DNA of 64,000 nucleotides from Marinoscillum sp. (GCA_024305105.1 JAMWZA010000013.1:1-64000); one strand, 5' to 3'. Positions 1-10,507 are shown, counted from the stretch's first letter. The notes: generated from the letters alone by a model not told the origin. Made by a program: numbers and translations.

Positions 1-245
1 TCCCTGAATTGATCACAGTCGGCAATTGGGGAATTTGGCTGGCTACACCGATAACAGCGTTAATTGGCTGGGTCTACGTAATGATGGAGGTTACTGGTGA
101 CTATACAGAAAATCCCTTTCAGGGTATGGCAAATGACATTCCAATGCTTTCACTTTGCAGAACAATAGAAATAGACCTACGGGAAATCTTGGGAGAAACA
201 GAGTTACCTCCAGCAATACAAGCCAAAAAAGGTGTTTTGATGTAA
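1..245 (+). CDS. Bestrophin-like channel protein, C-terminal end (5' truncated)
   Basis: The reading frame is open from the left edge and ends at a TAA at 243-245, so only the last 80 or so residues are present. The segment with a Trp-rich stretch (GNWGIWLATPITALIGW), the motif NPFQGMANDIPM and then a CRTIEIDLRE block matches the end of the bacterial bestrophin family (formerly UPF0187), chloride-channel-like membrane proteins. The run GIWLATPITALIGWVYVMM is the last membrane segment, and the DIPM-CRTIEIDLRE part is the conserved cytoplasmic portion. The family assignment is from recalled motifs. The start codon is outside the window. Confidence 0.8.
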   Translation, partial: PELITVGNWGIWLATPITALIGWVYVMMEVTGDYTENPFQGMANDIPMLSLCRTIEIDLREILGETELPPAIQAKKGVLM

Positions 246-456
246 AATCATTCTCCTTGGCCATACATGCCAATCTGCTATTTGTGAGCTGTCACTATTG
301 TTAACCATTAAATTCGGAAGAGATCTCTTATACTGCAATCCATACCAATTAACTAATCACATACTGGAAAGCTAAGGCAGCAGTGATTCTGAATTAAACC
401 TGATTCCCACACATTATCAGTTTCATAAAGCTTAATCGATTACTTAACTTTCGCTC

Positions 457-699
457 ATGAAAAATGTTGTTTACCTAAAAGCACTTGACTTAGACAAAGA
501 AGGCAAATGGAATGAAGCTCACTCCCTCATTCAGGACTTTCCAGACGCCAACGCCGCATGGATTCATGCCTACTTACACCGAAAGGAAGGAGATCAGTGG
601 AATGCCGAATACTGGTACAACCGAGCTGATCAGCCTGTATTTAAAGGAAGTCTTGAGGAAGAGTGGCAGCACATTTACTACACTCTATCTGATTCTTAA
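457..699 (+). CDS. Small conserved hypothetical protein, TPR-like
   Basis: An 80-residue acidic protein without signal peptide or membrane segment. The order of an alpha-helical block (ALDLDKEGKWNEAHSLIQ), a short linker and a second block (AAWIHAYLHRKEGDQWNAEYWYNRA) has the spacing of two tetratricopeptide-like helix pairs, so it may be a protein-binding adaptor. It is convergent with hemL and their stop codons overlap (696-699). I do not know a function for it. Confidence 0.65.
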   Translation: MKNVVYLKALDLDKEGKWNEAHSLIQDFPDANAAWIHAYLHRKEGDQWNAEYWYNRADQPVFKGSLEEEWQHIYYTLSDS

Positions 700-1991
700 G
701 CGTTGAGCATTTCACGCAAACTTTCATCATTGGAGCGGATGATTTCTTCGATATCCTCCTCAGATAAAATGGCCGATACAAACAACGTCTCAAACTGCGA
801 AGGGGCTAAATAGACACCTCTCTGGAGCATCAGATTGAAGTATTGCCCAAACTTTGTCGTATCACATTGCTTAGCTGTTTCGAAATCTACTACTTGCTGG
901 TCCGTGAAGAACAGACTGTACATACTCCCTATCTGGTTCATGGTGTACCCTAAACCAAGGACATCCAGTGTCTCCTTGTATCCCGCTACAATTTTTTTAG
1001 TGTTGGATTCCAGCTTACCATAAGTCTCAGGGTGGTCTGATAGATGCTTCAACATGGCGTAACCAGCCGCCATTGCTACTGGATTACCAGACAGTGTTCC
1101 TGCCTGATAAACCGGACCATCTGGCGAAACGAAATCCATGATTTCTTTCTTTCCTCCGTAAGCACCTACAGGCAGTCCCCCACCAATAATCTTACCGAGT
1201 GTTGTCATATCAGGAATTACTCCGAGTCTTTCCTGAGCACCTCCTTTGGCCAATCGAAAACCGGTCATTACCTCATCGAAAATGAGCACAATGCCTTCCT
1301 GATCACAGATTTGTCTAAGACCTTCCAGAAATCCGCTTTGAGGAAGAACGCACCCCATATTGCCCGGTACTGGCTCGATGATGATGGCAGCTACTTCGCC
1401 TTTATTTTCACTAACGATCTGTTTGACCGATTCCAGGTCATTAAACGGTGCTAACAATGTATCCTTAGCGGTCCCGCTGGTCACGCCTGGACTATTGGGA
1501 GTTCCCATAGTCATAGCTCCACTACCGGCAGCTATTAAAAAAGAGTCCCCATGACCATGATAACAACCTTCAAACTTGATGAATTTATCTCTTCCTGTAT
1601 ACCCTCTAGCCACACGGATTGCAGACATGGTGGCCTCCGTACCTGAATTGACCATTCTAACACGCTCCACAGATGGGACCATGTCACAAATCAACTCGGC
1701 GATGATCACCTCGCGCTCTCCAGGTGCACCAAATGAAGGTGAGTTTTGAATGGCCTGAATGACCGCCTCTTCTACCAATGGGTTAGCATGACCAAGGATC
1801 ATTGGCCCCCATGAGTTGATCATGTCGATGTAGGAGTTTCCATCCTCATCATACATTTTGGAGCCTTTGGCTGACTTAAAAAATATAGGATCCCCTCCTA
1901 CTGCCTTAAAGGCCCTAACCGGAGAGTTGACCCCTCCTGGTATGTAATTTTTTGCTCTACTAAAAAGTGATTTACTCTTCTCGATCTTCAT
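696..1991 (-). CDS. hemL: Glutamate-1-semialdehyde 2,1-aminomutase
   Basis: A 431-residue fold-type I PLP enzyme that converts glutamate-1-semialdehyde to 5-aminolevulinate in the C5 route to heme; cytosolic. The N-terminus SLFSRAKNYIPGGVNSPVR is the family signature. NSGTEATMSAIR binds the cofactor phosphate, the FDEVMTGFR block holds the Asp that contacts the pyridine nitrogen, and the Schiff-base lysine is Lys267 in TTLGKIIGGGLPVGAYGG. The length is usual for the family. The ATG lies inside the last 20 bases of the upstream ligand-binding gene, so the two are probably translated from one message that begins at guaA. Confidence 0.96.
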   Translation of the reverse strand: MKIEKSKSLFSRAKNYIPGGVNSPVRAFKAVGGDPIFFKSAKGSKMYDEDGNSYIDMINSWGPMILGHANPLVEEAVIQAIQNSPSFGAPGEREVIIAELICDMVPSVERVRMVNSGTEATMSAIRVARGYTGRDKFIKFEGCYHGHGDSFLIAAGSGAMTMGTPNSPGVTSGTAKDTLLAPFNDLESVKQIVSENKGEVAAIIIEPVPGNMGCVLPQSGFLEGLRQICDQEGIVLIFDEVMTGFRLAKGGAQERLGVIPDMTTLGKIIGGGLPVGAYGGKKEIMDFVSPDGPVYQAGTLSGNPVAMAAGYAMLKHLSDHPETYGKLESNTKKIVAGYKETLDVLGLGYTMNQIGSMYSLFFTDQQVVDFETAKQCDTTKFGQYFNLMLQRGVYLAPSQFETLFVSAILSEEDIEEIIRSNDESLREMLNA

Positions 1992-3870
1992 ACAAATCCC
2001 TATTAACTACTTCAAGTTTAGCGTTCCTGAATCGGACAACAGGTACAACTTGGTTGTCATTAGCTACTCCATACTTGTACCCTTCAAATACCTTTCCTTC
2101 GACAATAATACCAGTCCTGATTCCTCTTTGAAAATAAACCCCGTGGCGGTGCATCATTCGCCCCGCAAACCAAACGGCTTCATAGCCTCTATAATGATTT
2201 ATGGATGGATTTGTTTTGAATCTTCTTATAATTCGTTCTTTCAGATCCTGATAGTCAAAACCATTCAAGTCCATGTATTCCGGACTGTTAAGTGCCACTC
2301 CCAGTCGATCTACCTGATTGAATGACAGCATGGTAAAGTCCAACCAATCTCCATAACCATAGAGTTTGATGCTATCCCGTCTACTTTCAATGACGCTAAT
2401 CATATTGTTGGAAAAAAGGTTGCTCCGAGTAGCAGCTAAAATATGCCCAATACTATCTGGTGCCATGTAGAATGGTTCTTCATAATATGTGATTTGGTAC
2501 TCCCCATCAGCATCCATGCTAATTGGCAAGACGAATGAGGTGTCCTTTCTCATCCGGACCATTTCGTCACTTCGAATACGTCGGCTCCTAACGAATCTCC
2601 CAGGAATCAAACTGATAGAGTCAGCCTCTTCTTTGGTCAAATAATTATAATAAGTAGCTGAAAGTGACTCCAGAAGCGTTTTCGCATTATCCTTGTTGAT
2701 TGCCTGATAAAGGACCACTTCAAAACCCGCTTGTTCAATTTTATCCTTATATATAGCGGCATACAGTGAATCACGGTCTGATTCTTCATAAAAAATCATT
2801 GCATAGGGATTCTCCTGATTCTCTTCAATGGCTAGTTCGGCTGTTTTAAGGGCTAGTGTACCGTAACTCGGTTTAAGTAAAAAGGAAAACGGATTATCCC
2901 CAATTACATCCGCATTAGACGAAATGGGATTCAGCGTATTGATCTGATTCTCTTTAGAATAAACGTTAATTGCCTCATTTGGATCAGGATACAATGGGCC
3001 AATTATCAGATCATTCTGTGCAAACCCAGGTGTATTCAATAAACTAATGGTCTCGTCTTTTTTACGCTTGGTATCATAAGGGAACAGGTTGACAGGTCGG
3101 TCGATAGCAGCCAGGTCTTCGGCAGCCAACATCATTCCCTGATACATGTCCATCACAAGCTTATTTTGTGAAATCAGGGCAGTATTATTCATTGACTCAA
3201 ACAGGAAGGGCAATACCACTGCAATGTTGTACGTATCTTTTCTAATCAGTGGTAAATCGAAGGAATCAAACTCACTGCTATCGAAACTCCACTTATCAAT
3301 TAGCTCGTTGATCCGCACAAAGTCTCGATTTTGATAAGACTCAGTATTTAGTTTCTTTAGTAAGAAGGATGCCAATAGTTTGTTTTCTGGATTTTCTCGA
3401 ACCAGAGTGTCCAATTGACCAACCGGCAGACCTGACAAGTATTCTTTCATGAGAATCTCCTGCTGTTCTGCATTTACCGTTTCTTCGGTATACGCCGCGC
3501 TAAATTTGATTGCTTGACGGTAATCTCCTGACTCATAATGACTTAAAACCAACCAAAACAATACCTCCTCATTCTGCTCCCAATTGGCGTTCTGTGCACG
3601 AAGTTGTTTCCAGGAATCCTGAGCCTGTTTAACATCTCCTTGTTTGTAAGCGCTCAAAGCGTAGTAAAACTGCGCATATTTACCAAAAGTGGCACTTTGA
3701 CTCAACGCGCTAAATGAGGCTTTTGCACTGCTATAATTGCCTGTATTATATAGCCTTTTTGCCTCTAAAAATTCTGATTGCTCTGACTGGGCGGCACCCC
3801 ACATGGAACAAAACAAGAAGCTAATTACAAGTAAGATTTTATTCAAAACTGGTTCGGTTTCTTGAAACAT
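1972..3870 (-). CDS. TPR plus periplasmic-binding-fold protein (LpoA/LivK-like)
   Basis: About 632 residues. An N-terminal hydrophobic stretch (ILLVISFLFCSMWGAAQ) is a signal peptide. Residues about 30-160 are helical TPR-like repeats (LYNTGNYSSAKASFSAL, AYKQGDVKQAQDSWKQL, HYESGDYRQAIKF). The remainder starts at YNIAVVLPFLFES and looks like a type I periplasmic-binding fold (MYQGMMLAAEDL, LIIGPLYPDPNEAINVYSKE), as in LivK-type receptors and the lipoprotein LpoA that activates penicillin-binding proteins. No ABC permease is nearby, so a cell-wall or sensory role is at least as likely as transport. The ATG at 3870 is five bases past the guaA stop; an in-frame TTG a few codons later (LNKILL) would give a more typical signal peptide. 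Confidence 0.75.
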   Translation of the reverse strand: MFQETEPVLNKILLVISFLFCSMWGAAQSEQSEFLEAKRLYNTGNYSSAKASFSALSQSATFGKYAQFYYALSAYKQGDVKQAQDSWKQLRAQNANWEQNEEVLFWLVLSHYESGDYRQAIKFSAAYTEETVNAEQQEILMKEYLSGLPVGQLDTLVRENPENKLLASFLLKKLNTESYQNRDFVRINELIDKWSFDSSEFDSFDLPLIRKDTYNIAVVLPFLFESMNNTALISQNKLVMDMYQGMMLAAEDLAAIDRPVNLFPYDTKRKKDETISLLNTPGFAQNDLIIGPLYPDPNEAINVYSKENQINTLNPISSNADVIGDNPFSFLLKPSYGTLALKTAELAIEENQENPYAMIFYEESDRDSLYAAIYKDKIEQAGFEVVLYQAINKDNAKTLLESLSATYYNYLTKEEADSISLIPGRFVRSRRIRSDEMVRMRKDTSFVLPISMDADGEYQITYYEEPFYMAPDSIGHILAATRSNLFSNNMISVIESRRDSIKLYGYGDWLDFTMLSFNQVDRLGVALNSPEYMDLNGFDYQDLKERIIRRFKTNPSINHYRGYEAVWFAGRMMHRHGVYFQRGIRTGIIVEGKVFEGYKYGVANDNQVVPVVRFRNAKLEVVNRDLYEDREE

Positions 3871-3874
3871 GTAC

Positions 3875-5401
3875 TTATTCCCACTCGATAGTGGCAGGTG
3901 GCTTACTACTGATATCATAGACCACACGATTCACGCCTTTCACACGGTTGATGATCCTGTTAGAAGTGTTCGCCAGGAAATCGTAAGGCAAATGTACCCA
4001 ATCTGCTGTCATACCATCCAGACTCGTTACAGCTCTTAACGCAACTACCTGCTCATAAGTACGTTCATCTCCCATTACTCCTACGGACTGGACAGGAAGT
4101 AACATCGCTCCTGCCTGCCAAACTTCATCATAGAGGCCTTCTTCTTTCAATCCGTTGATGAAAATGGCATCTACTTCCTGAAGAATTCTCACTTTCTCGG
4201 CTGTAATGTCTCCAAGAATTCGAATTCCTAAACCAGGTCCTGGAAATGGATGGCGACCCAGAATGTTTTCAGTAATTTCCAGGGCTCTACCTACATTCCT
4301 TACTTCATCTTTAAAAAGGAGATTTAAAGGCTCTACTACCTTCATGTTCATCTTTTCAGGAAGTCCACCTACATTGTGATGAGACTTAATGGTTACAGAT
4401 GGGCCGTTTACAGATACGGACTCGATCACGTCGGGATAGATGGTTCCCTGACCGAGCCATTTCACATCTTTTATTTGGTGCGCCTCTTTGTCAAAAACCT
4501 CGATGAACACACGTCCAATTGCCTTTCGTTTATCCTCGGGGTCTGTTAAGCCCGCTAATGCTTCGTAGAATTCAGCTTTTGCATCTACTCCCTTTACATT
4601 AAGACCCATACCCTCATAGGAGGCGAGCACTTCTTCGAACTCATTTTTCCTAAGGAGTCCATTATCCACAAAAATGCAGTATAAATTCTTACCAATCGCC
4701 TGATGAATCAACGTAGCGGCCACTGAAGAATCTACTCCTCCTGACAAACCCATAACGACTTTATCATCTCCCAGCTTTTCCTGAAGCTCGCGCACTGTAT
4801 TTTCAACGAAAATATCTGCAGTCCAGTCTTGAGCTGTGCCGCATATATGAACAACAAAGTTTCTGAGGAGCGTTTTACCATCCACACTGTGTGTCACCTC
4901 TGGATGAAACTGAATCCCATAAATCGGCTTCTCTTCTACCTTAAAGGCTGCCACAGGAATACTTTCTGTATTGGCAATTATCTGAAAATCTTCAGGCAGT
5001 TCTGTAATGGTATCTCCATGAGACATCCACACCTGACTCCCAATCTCAATTTCTTTTAGTAGGTCATAGTGCGCATTGATGTGAGCAAGCTTGGCTCTCC
5101 CATACTCCCTATGCTGTGATTTAGACACTTTACCTCCATGCTTGGAAGCCAGCAGCTGAGCACCATAGCATACACCGAGGATCGGATACTTTTCTAGCGA
5201 CTGTATGTCAATATCAGGTGCACCTTCGTCCAAAACGCTGCACGGGCTTCCGGATAAGATAATTCCTTTTGTAAATTTGTCTGGTTCTGGAAAGTTATTA
5301 AATGGATGTATTTCACAATAAACATCCAACTCTCTTACTCGACGAGCTATCAACTGAGTATATTGAGAACCAAAGTCCAGAATAAGTATCTTGTCTGTCA
5401 T
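3875..5401 (-). CDS. guaA: GMP synthase (glutamine-hydrolysing)
   Basis: A 508-residue cytosolic enzyme that aminates XMP to GMP with glutamine and ATP. The N-terminal class I glutamine amidotransferase domain has its nucleophile Cys78 in [10 protein letters not shown] and the His-Glu pair in FHPEVTHS. The ATP pyrophosphatase domain has the P-loop [12 protein letters not shown]. The C-terminal dimerisation domain ends with the conserved [10 protein letters not shown]. It is complete and of normal length. A -7 box sits a few bases before the ATG, so the message is probably nearly leaderless and continues into the binding-protein gene and hemL. Confidence 0.97.
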   Translation of the reverse strand: MTDKILILDFGSQYTQLIARRVRELDVYCEIHPFNNFPEPDKFTKGIILSGSPCSVLDEGAPDIDIQSLEKYPILGVCYGAQLLASKHGGKVSKSQHREYGRAKLAHINAHYDLLKEIEIGSQVWMSHGDTITELPEDFQIIANTESIPVAAFKVEEKPIYGIQFHPEVTHSVDGKTLLRNFVVHICGTAQDWTADIFVENTVRELQEKLGDDKVVMGLSGGVDSSVAATLIHQAIGKNLYCIFVDNGLLRKNEFEEVLASYEGMGLNVKGVDAKAEFYEALAGLTDPEDKRKAIGRVFIEVFDKEAHQIKDVKWLGQGTIYPDVIESVSVNGPSVTIKSHHNVGGLPEKMNMKVVEPLNLLFKDEVRNVGRALEITENILGRHPFPGPGLGIRILGDITAEKVRILQEVDAIFINGLKEEGLYDEVWQAGAMLLPVQSVGVMGDERTYEQVVALRAVTSLDGMTADWVHLPYDFLANTSNRIINRVKGVNRVVYDISSKPPATIEWE

Positions 5402-5405
5402 CCCG

Positions 5406-5413
5406 CAAAATTA
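5406..5413 (-). promoter_or_regulatory. Bacteroidota -7 promoter box for guaA
   Basis: On the minus strand the octamer TAATTTTG is a full match to the Bacteroidota primary-sigma -7 consensus TAnnTTTG. It ends four bases before the guaA ATG, so transcription would begin at or next to the start codon. No good -33 TTG was seen at the usual 19-21 base distance. Confidence 0.5.
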
Positions 5414-5501
5414 GCAGAATCGTTTAAACGCCGAATTGATTTTTAAAATGGATTTGAAAGTATGTGGTTTTTTATTTCTTTAGCCCGTTGAAAACACGCA
5501 A

Positions 5502-8129
5502 ATGACGCAGGAAGAAAAACGATTAGAAGCTTGCAAAGAAGGCACGCCATGGAAAGAATGGGGTCCCTACCTATCAGAACGCCAATGGGCTACTGTTCGT
5601 GAAGATTATTCTGAATCTGGCAATGCCTGGGAAAGCATTGTCCACGATCAGGCACGCAGTAAATCATACCGGTGGGGAGAAGATGGAATTGGAGGGTTTA
5701 GCAACTCAGATCAGCGTATTTGCTTTTCATGGGCTTTCTGGAACGGCAAGGATAATATTCTCAAAGAACGCTTATTTGGCCTGACAGGTCATGAAGGAAA
5801 TCATGGAGAGGATGTAAAGGAACAGTACTATTACCTGGACAGTACACCGACTCACTCCTACATGAAGATGCTGTACAAGTACCCGATAAATAAATTTCCC
5901 TATTCTGACCTGGTTTTGAAAAACCAAAAACTCAGCAAAAAAGAGAAAGAATATGAATTACTAGATACGGGCATATTTGATAAGGATGAGTACTTTGACA
6001 TCTTCATGGAGTATGCCAAAGCATCCCCTGACGACTTCCTATTACAGGCCAAGGTTTACAATAGAAGTGATAAAGATGCAGAAATCACTGTCTTACCTAC
6101 CATTTGGTACCGAAATACCTGGTCTTCAGGTCGTGACAAACGAATTCCTGAAATCCAGGAAGTCTCGAAAAATGAAATGCTGGTCAAGCATCATCACCTG
6201 GGAGACTTCCATGTTTACCTGGATGAAAAAGGACTACAGGAACAAGCCTACTGCGACAATGCCACCAATAGAGTGCGATTGTATGGCGTACCAAACAAGC
6301 AATCGGATTATCCGAAGGATGCTATAAACGATTACGTTGTTGACGGAAAAAACACTGTCAACCCCGAAAAATCTGGAACAAAGTCATCGGCAATTTACAA
6401 AGTAACAGTACCTGCCGGTGGATTCAGAACAGTACGTATTCGCATGTCTCAGTCGGCACTCGACAATCCGTTTGACAACTATGATGCACTCTTCCAAAGT
6501 AGGTTAGCAGATGCAGACAGCTTTTATCGACATATTCACAATAAAGTAGTCGACAAAGACCTCAAAAACATCCAAAGGCAGGCTTTTGCAGGAATGATGT
6601 GGAGCAAACAGTTTTACTACTACAACATCCGAAACTGGCTTTATGGTGATCCGGGGAGAATGAAACCTTCTGCTTCTCGGGCTAAAGGACGGAATTCAGA
6701 TTGGCAACACTTGTACAACTACGATATCCTGTCCATGCCGGACAAATGGGAATACCCGTGGTATGCAGCGTGGGATTTGGCATTTCATTGTATCCCAATA
6801 GCACGTATCGATGCGGAGTTTGCCAAAGGGCAGTTGCTCCTACTACTTAAGGAAAGATACATGCATCCTAATGGACAGATCCCCGCTTATGAATGGAATT
6901 TTACGGATGTGAACCCTCCTGTACATGCCTGGGCGGTTTTAAGGGTTTTTCAGATAGATCGTCAAATCACGGGCAAACCAGATCTGGAATTTTTACAACA
7001 AGCTTTCCATAAATTATTGCTGAATTTCACCTGGTGGGTAAACCGAAAAGATACTGAAGGTAATAATGTATTTGAAGGTGGATTTTTGGGATTGGATAAC
7101 ATTGGTGTATTTGATCGGAATCACCAAATAGTTGAAGATGCCCGACTAGAGCAGGCAGATAGTACCAGCTGGATGGCGATGTTTTCATTAAACATGCTTC
7201 GAATCGCATTGGATCTATCCATGGAAAGTCCTGTCTATCAGGACATGGCCATCAAGTTCTTTGAGCACTTCCTGTATATCTCTGGAGCCATGAATAGCAT
7301 TGGGGATACAGATGTGGACCTCTGGGACGATGAAGACAATTTCTACTATGATGTGATGCACATTCCATCGGGCCCCAATCAGCGAATGAAAGTTCGCTCA
7401 ATGGTTGGACTCATTCCACTTTTTGCCATAGAAATCCTGAGAGCCGATGTTTATGACAAACTTCCTGAATTCAGAGAGCGATTAGACTTTTTCCTAAAAG
7501 AACGTCCAAAGTTAGCATCCCTGGTTTCACGATGGGAAGAGCCCGGAAAAGGCGAAAAAAGACTTTTGAGTATTCTTCGTGGATTCCGAATGAAAAAAAT
7601 TCTCGAACGAATGCTGGATGAGGATGAATTTCTGTCGAAGTATGGCATCCGTGCAATGTCCAAATACCACAAAGAAAATCCATACAAAATGGAAATCGCC
7701 GGTCAGAAATTCGAGGTAAGCTACATCCCTGGAGAATCTGATAGTTCATTCTTTGGAGGCAACTCTAACTGGCGTGGGCCTATTTGGTTTCCTGTCAATT
7801 ATTTGATCCTGGAGTCGCTACACAAGTTCTCTGAGTACTATGGTGAAGACTATAAAGTGGAATTTCCAATCGGCGCTGGAGAAGAACATACGTTGATGGA
7901 GGTCACTCAGGAGATATGTGATCGGCTAATTAGTATTTTCAGAAAAGATGAAAATGGCCATCGACCGGTCTATGGTGATAACAAAAAGCTCCAGGATGAC
8001 CCACACTTCAAGGACAATATCTTGTTTTTTGAGTATTTTCACGGCGATTCTGGACTTGGCCTTGGCGCATCGCACCAAACTGGCTGGACAGGACTAGTAG
8101 CGGAACTTATTCATCGCTACCATAATTAA
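5502..8129 (+). CDS. GH63-like glucosidase (mannosyl-oligosaccharide glucosidase family)
   Basis: An 875-residue protein with no signal peptide, probably cytoplasmic. The N-terminal part (ERQWATVREDYSESGNAWE, HDQARSKSYRWGEDGIGG) and the (alpha/alpha)6-barrel blocks match bacterial glucosidases of the GH63/MGH1-like group, which remove alpha-linked glucose from oligosaccharides. Asp425 in WYAAWDLAFHCI fits the catalytic acid position, and NSNWRGPIWFPVNYL near the C-terminus is the conserved substrate-binding block followed by the expected base region. It is divergent from guaA across a 100-bp gap. The physiological substrate cannot be read from the sequence; compatible-solute or reserve-glucan turnover are possibilities. 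Confidence 0.85.
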   Translation: MTQEEKRLEACKEGTPWKEWGPYLSERQWATVREDYSESGNAWESIVHDQARSKSYRWGEDGIGGFSNSDQRICFSWAFWNGKDNILKERLFGLTGHEGNHGEDVKEQYYYLDSTPTHSYMKMLYKYPINKFPYSDLVLKNQKLSKKEKEYELLDTGIFDKDEYFDIFMEYAKASPDDFLLQAKVYNRSDKDAEITVLPTIWYRNTWSSGRDKRIPEIQEVSKNEMLVKHHHLGDFHVYLDEKGLQEQAYCDNATNRVRLYGVPNKQSDYPKDAINDYVVDGKNTVNPEKSGTKSSAIYKVTVPAGGFRTVRIRMSQSALDNPFDNYDALFQSRLADADSFYRHIHNKVVDKDLKNIQRQAFAGMMWSKQFYYYNIRNWLYGDPGRMKPSASRAKGRNSDWQHLYNYDILSMPDKWEYPWYAAWDLAFHCIPIARIDAEFAKGQLLLLLKERYMHPNGQIPAYEWNFTDVNPPVHAWAVLRVFQIDRQITGKPDLEFLQQAFHKLLLNFTWWVNRKDTEGNNVFEGGFLGLDNIGVFDRNHQIVEDARLEQADSTSWMAMFSLNMLRIALDLSMESPVYQDMAIKFFEHFLYISGAMNSIGDTDVDLWDDEDNFYYDVMHIPSGPNQRMKVRSMVGLIPLFAIEILRADVYDKLPEFRERLDFFLKERPKLASLVSRWEEPGKGEKRLLSILRGFRMKKILERMLDEDEFLSKYGIRAMSKYHKENPYKMEIAGQKFEVSYIPGESDSSFFGGNSNWRGPIWFPVNYLILESLHKFSEYYGEDYKVEFPIGAGEEHTLMEVTQEICDRLISIFRKDENGHRPVYGDNKKLQDDPHFKDNILFFEYFHGDSGLGLGASHQTGWTGLVAELIHRYHN

Positions 8130-8193
8130 TTCTAATAACAACAATTTAAAACAAGGGTAACATGAGCCTGTTACCTTGCGGAAAAATAGCTTT

Positions 8194-9819
8194 ATGAGAC
8201 TTACCCTTTTACTTCTACTAGCGCTTAATTCAGTGGCAGTGTTTGCTCAGACTAAACGACCAAAACTCGTTGTGGGCATTGTTGTGGATCAAATGCGTCA
8301 GGATTACCTCCAACGCTTCGAATACCATTTTGGAGAAGATGGATTTAAGCGATTGATGTATGATGGTTTTCAGGCGAGAAACAATCACTACAACTACATT
8401 CCTACTTATACCGCTCCCGGACATGCCTCTATTTATACAGGCACCACTCCAAAGTATCACGGCATTATTGCCAATGACTGGTATAGTCGTGTTCTCGGGC
8501 GATCGGTTTACTGTGTGGGCGATACCTTGTCCAACTCAGTAGCTGGAAGCGCTATGAACGGAAATATCTCTCCAAGAAACTTGCAGGTAAACACCATAAC
8601 TGACGAACTTAAACTTTCCACCAATTTCAAATCTAAAGTGGTTGGTGTTTCAATTAAAGATAGAGGTGCAGTTCTTCCTGCTGGACATACACCTGACGGA
8701 GCCTACTGGTATGACTCCAGGACGGGTGAATTTATGTCCTCTGACTACTACTTTGATGAGCTTCCAAAATGGGCCGATACTTTTAATAAAAAACGACTTC
8801 CAAACAAATACTCCGATCAGGTTTGGAAAACCATTCTTCCGATTGATCAATATACTCAGAGTACGGAAGATGATACTCCATACGAACGTGGGTTTAAAGG
8901 AAAAGAAACACCCACTTTTCCTTACAATCTTGCCGAGTTAAGAAAAGAAAATGGCCCATACGGCATGATTCGCTCCACTCCTTTTGGGAATACATTGGTA
9001 CTGGACATGGCAAAAGCTGCTCTCGAAGGAGAAGAAATGGGTGCGGATAATGTTACAGATTTTCTGGCGGTTAGCTTGTCATCAACCGATTATATCGGGC
9101 ACAATTTTGGACCGAATTCTATAGAAATCGAAGATACATATATCAGATTAGATCGTGATTTAGCAGGTTTTCTGGATTATCTCGATGAAAAGGTTGGTGA
9201 AGGTGAATACCTGGTTTTCTTAACCTCTGATCATGGTGTGGTGGCTAATCCACAGTTTTTACTAGACAACAATCTTCCAGGTGGATATTTGGATAACGAC
9301 AAAGCCAAAGAACCTGTCTTTCGATTAATTGAAGAATTGGGAGGAGAAGAGTACATTCTGGATGTCTCCAATGATCAGATATTTCTCGACAGAGCGTTGA
9401 TTTCTTCCAAAGAGCAAAACCTCGCTGATATTCAGCAGCTCTTCGCAGAAAAGTGCATGAAAGTGGAAGAAATAGTAGAAACATTTACAGCTTCGGATAT
9501 GTCCAGAATTGATTATTCAGATCCATTAAGAGTAAATCTTCAGAACGGATATAACAGAAAACTCTCAGGAGATGTGTTGATACTTAAAAAACCAGGATAC
9601 TTATCTGGAGAACCTGGATCTTCAGGCACTACTCATGGGTCAGGTTATACATACGACACACATGTCCCGCTTCTTTTCTATGGGACAGGTGTCAAAAAAG
9701 GTGCTACTGTCGAGAAAACATTCATTACTGACATTGTACCTACGTTATCAATGCTATTGAACATATCCATGCCCAACGCAGCAGTTACGGGCAGCCCGAT
9801 TGGAGACATGTTTGAATAA
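8194..9819 (+). CDS. PafA-type alkaline phosphatase, secreted
   Basis: I chose the ATG at 8194 because it starts directly at a good signal peptide (MRLTLLLLLALNSVAVFAQ); an upstream TTG at 8176 would only add six polar residues. The mature 520 residues resemble Elizabethkingia PafA, a periplasmic phosphomonoesterase/phosphodiesterase. Seen motifs are the first metal-binding Asp in VVGIVVDQMRQDYL, the nucleophile Thr73 in TYTAPGHASIYTGT, the second metal set in LSSTDYIGHNFGP and LTSDHGV, and a late His in GTTHGSGYTYDTHVPLLF. The family supplies phosphate from organic phosphates. The next gene downstream is a HAD phosphatase. Confidence 0.88.
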   Translation: MRLTLLLLLALNSVAVFAQTKRPKLVVGIVVDQMRQDYLQRFEYHFGEDGFKRLMYDGFQARNNHYNYIPTYTAPGHASIYTGTTPKYHGIIANDWYSRVLGRSVYCVGDTLSNSVAGSAMNGNISPRNLQVNTITDELKLSTNFKSKVVGVSIKDRGAVLPAGHTPDGAYWYDSRTGEFMSSDYYFDELPKWADTFNKKRLPNKYSDQVWKTILPIDQYTQSTEDDTPYERGFKGKETPTFPYNLAELRKENGPYGMIRSTPFGNTLVLDMAKAALEGEEMGADNVTDFLAVSLSSTDYIGHNFGPNSIEIEDTYIRLDRDLAGFLDYLDEKVGEGEYLVFLTSDHGVVANPQFLLDNNLPGGYLDNDKAKEPVFRLIEELGGEEYILDVSNDQIFLDRALISSKEQNLADIQQLFAEKCMKVEEIVETFTASDMSRIDYSDPLRVNLQNGYNRKLSGDVLILKKPGYLSGEPGSSGTTHGSGYTYDTHVPLLFYGTGVKKGATVEKTFITDIVPTLSMLLNISMPNAAVTGSPIGDMFE

Positions 9820-9849
9820 CAAATCACTTAAACACTAGAAAAAGAGTCA

Positions 9850-10503
9850 ATGCAAATAGGTCTAATATTTGACATGGATGGCGTGATTGTGGAGAATCAC
9901 GAATACCACTATCGTGCCTGGCAACAAACAGCCGCAAAACACGGCGCTTCTATAGATGAGCAGTTTTATCGTGAAAAGATGAATGGCCGAACGCTCAGTA
10001 AACTCATGGAGGTGGTCTTTGATCATGAGATGACTTCTGAAGAGGCCAGGGCGATTGGTTTAGAAAAGGAGGCTATTTACAGAGATCTGTATAAGGATCA
10101 TAGACGACCCACCACAGGATTGGTGCGTTTTCTGGAAACAGCAAAAGTGAAGGGAATACCAATGGCTGTCGGCACTTCAGCTCCACAGGAGAACGTGATT
10201 TTCACGCTGGATGAATTGGACCTCAGAAAGTATTTTATCGGCGTAGTAGACGACAGCATGGTGGTTCACGGAAAACCAGACCCAGAAGTGTATCTCAAAG
10301 GAGCCGAACTAGTCAATCGTAAACCTGCTGAATGCATTGTCTTTGAAGATGCCGTTTCAGGTATTCAAGCCGGTAAAGCAGCCGGGTCAAAAGTAATTGG
10401 TTTAGCTACATCACATTCTCGAGAAGAATTGGATGCTGATTTAATAATCGATAACTTTTCACAACTTGAGTGGGAACAAATTGAATCGTTATTGAGTAAA
10501 TAA
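9850..10503 (+). CDS. HAD-superfamily hydrolase, beta-phosphoglucomutase-like
   Basis: A 217-residue cytosolic HAD protein. Motif I is FDMDGVIVENHE with the nucleophile Asp and acid/base Asp two residues later. Motif II is the Ser/Thr in AVGTSAP, motif III is the lysine in HGKPDPEVYLKGAE, and motif IV is FEDAVSGIQAGKAAG. The helical cap after motif I (subclass C1) and the overall length place it with beta-phosphoglucomutases and sugar-phosphate phosphatases; which of the two cannot be decided by eye. It starts 30 bases after pafA and is probably cotranscribed with it. Confidence 0.85.
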   Translation: MQIGLIFDMDGVIVENHEYHYRAWQQTAAKHGASIDEQFYREKMNGRTLSKLMEVVFDHEMTSEEARAIGLEKEAIYRDLYKDHRRPTTGLVRFLETAKVKGIPMAVGTSAPQENVIFTLDELDLRKYFIGVVDDSMVVHGKPDPEVYLKGAELVNRKPAECIVFEDAVSGIQAGKAAGSKVIGLATSHSREELDADLIIDNFSQLEWEQIESLLSK

Positions 10504-10507
10504 TACC

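Noticed and set aside
8154-8177. Hairpin AGGGTAAC / GTTACCTT just before the phosphatase gene
   Set aside because: A nine-pair stem with no U run; it could be a weak terminator or chance, and nothing supports a role.
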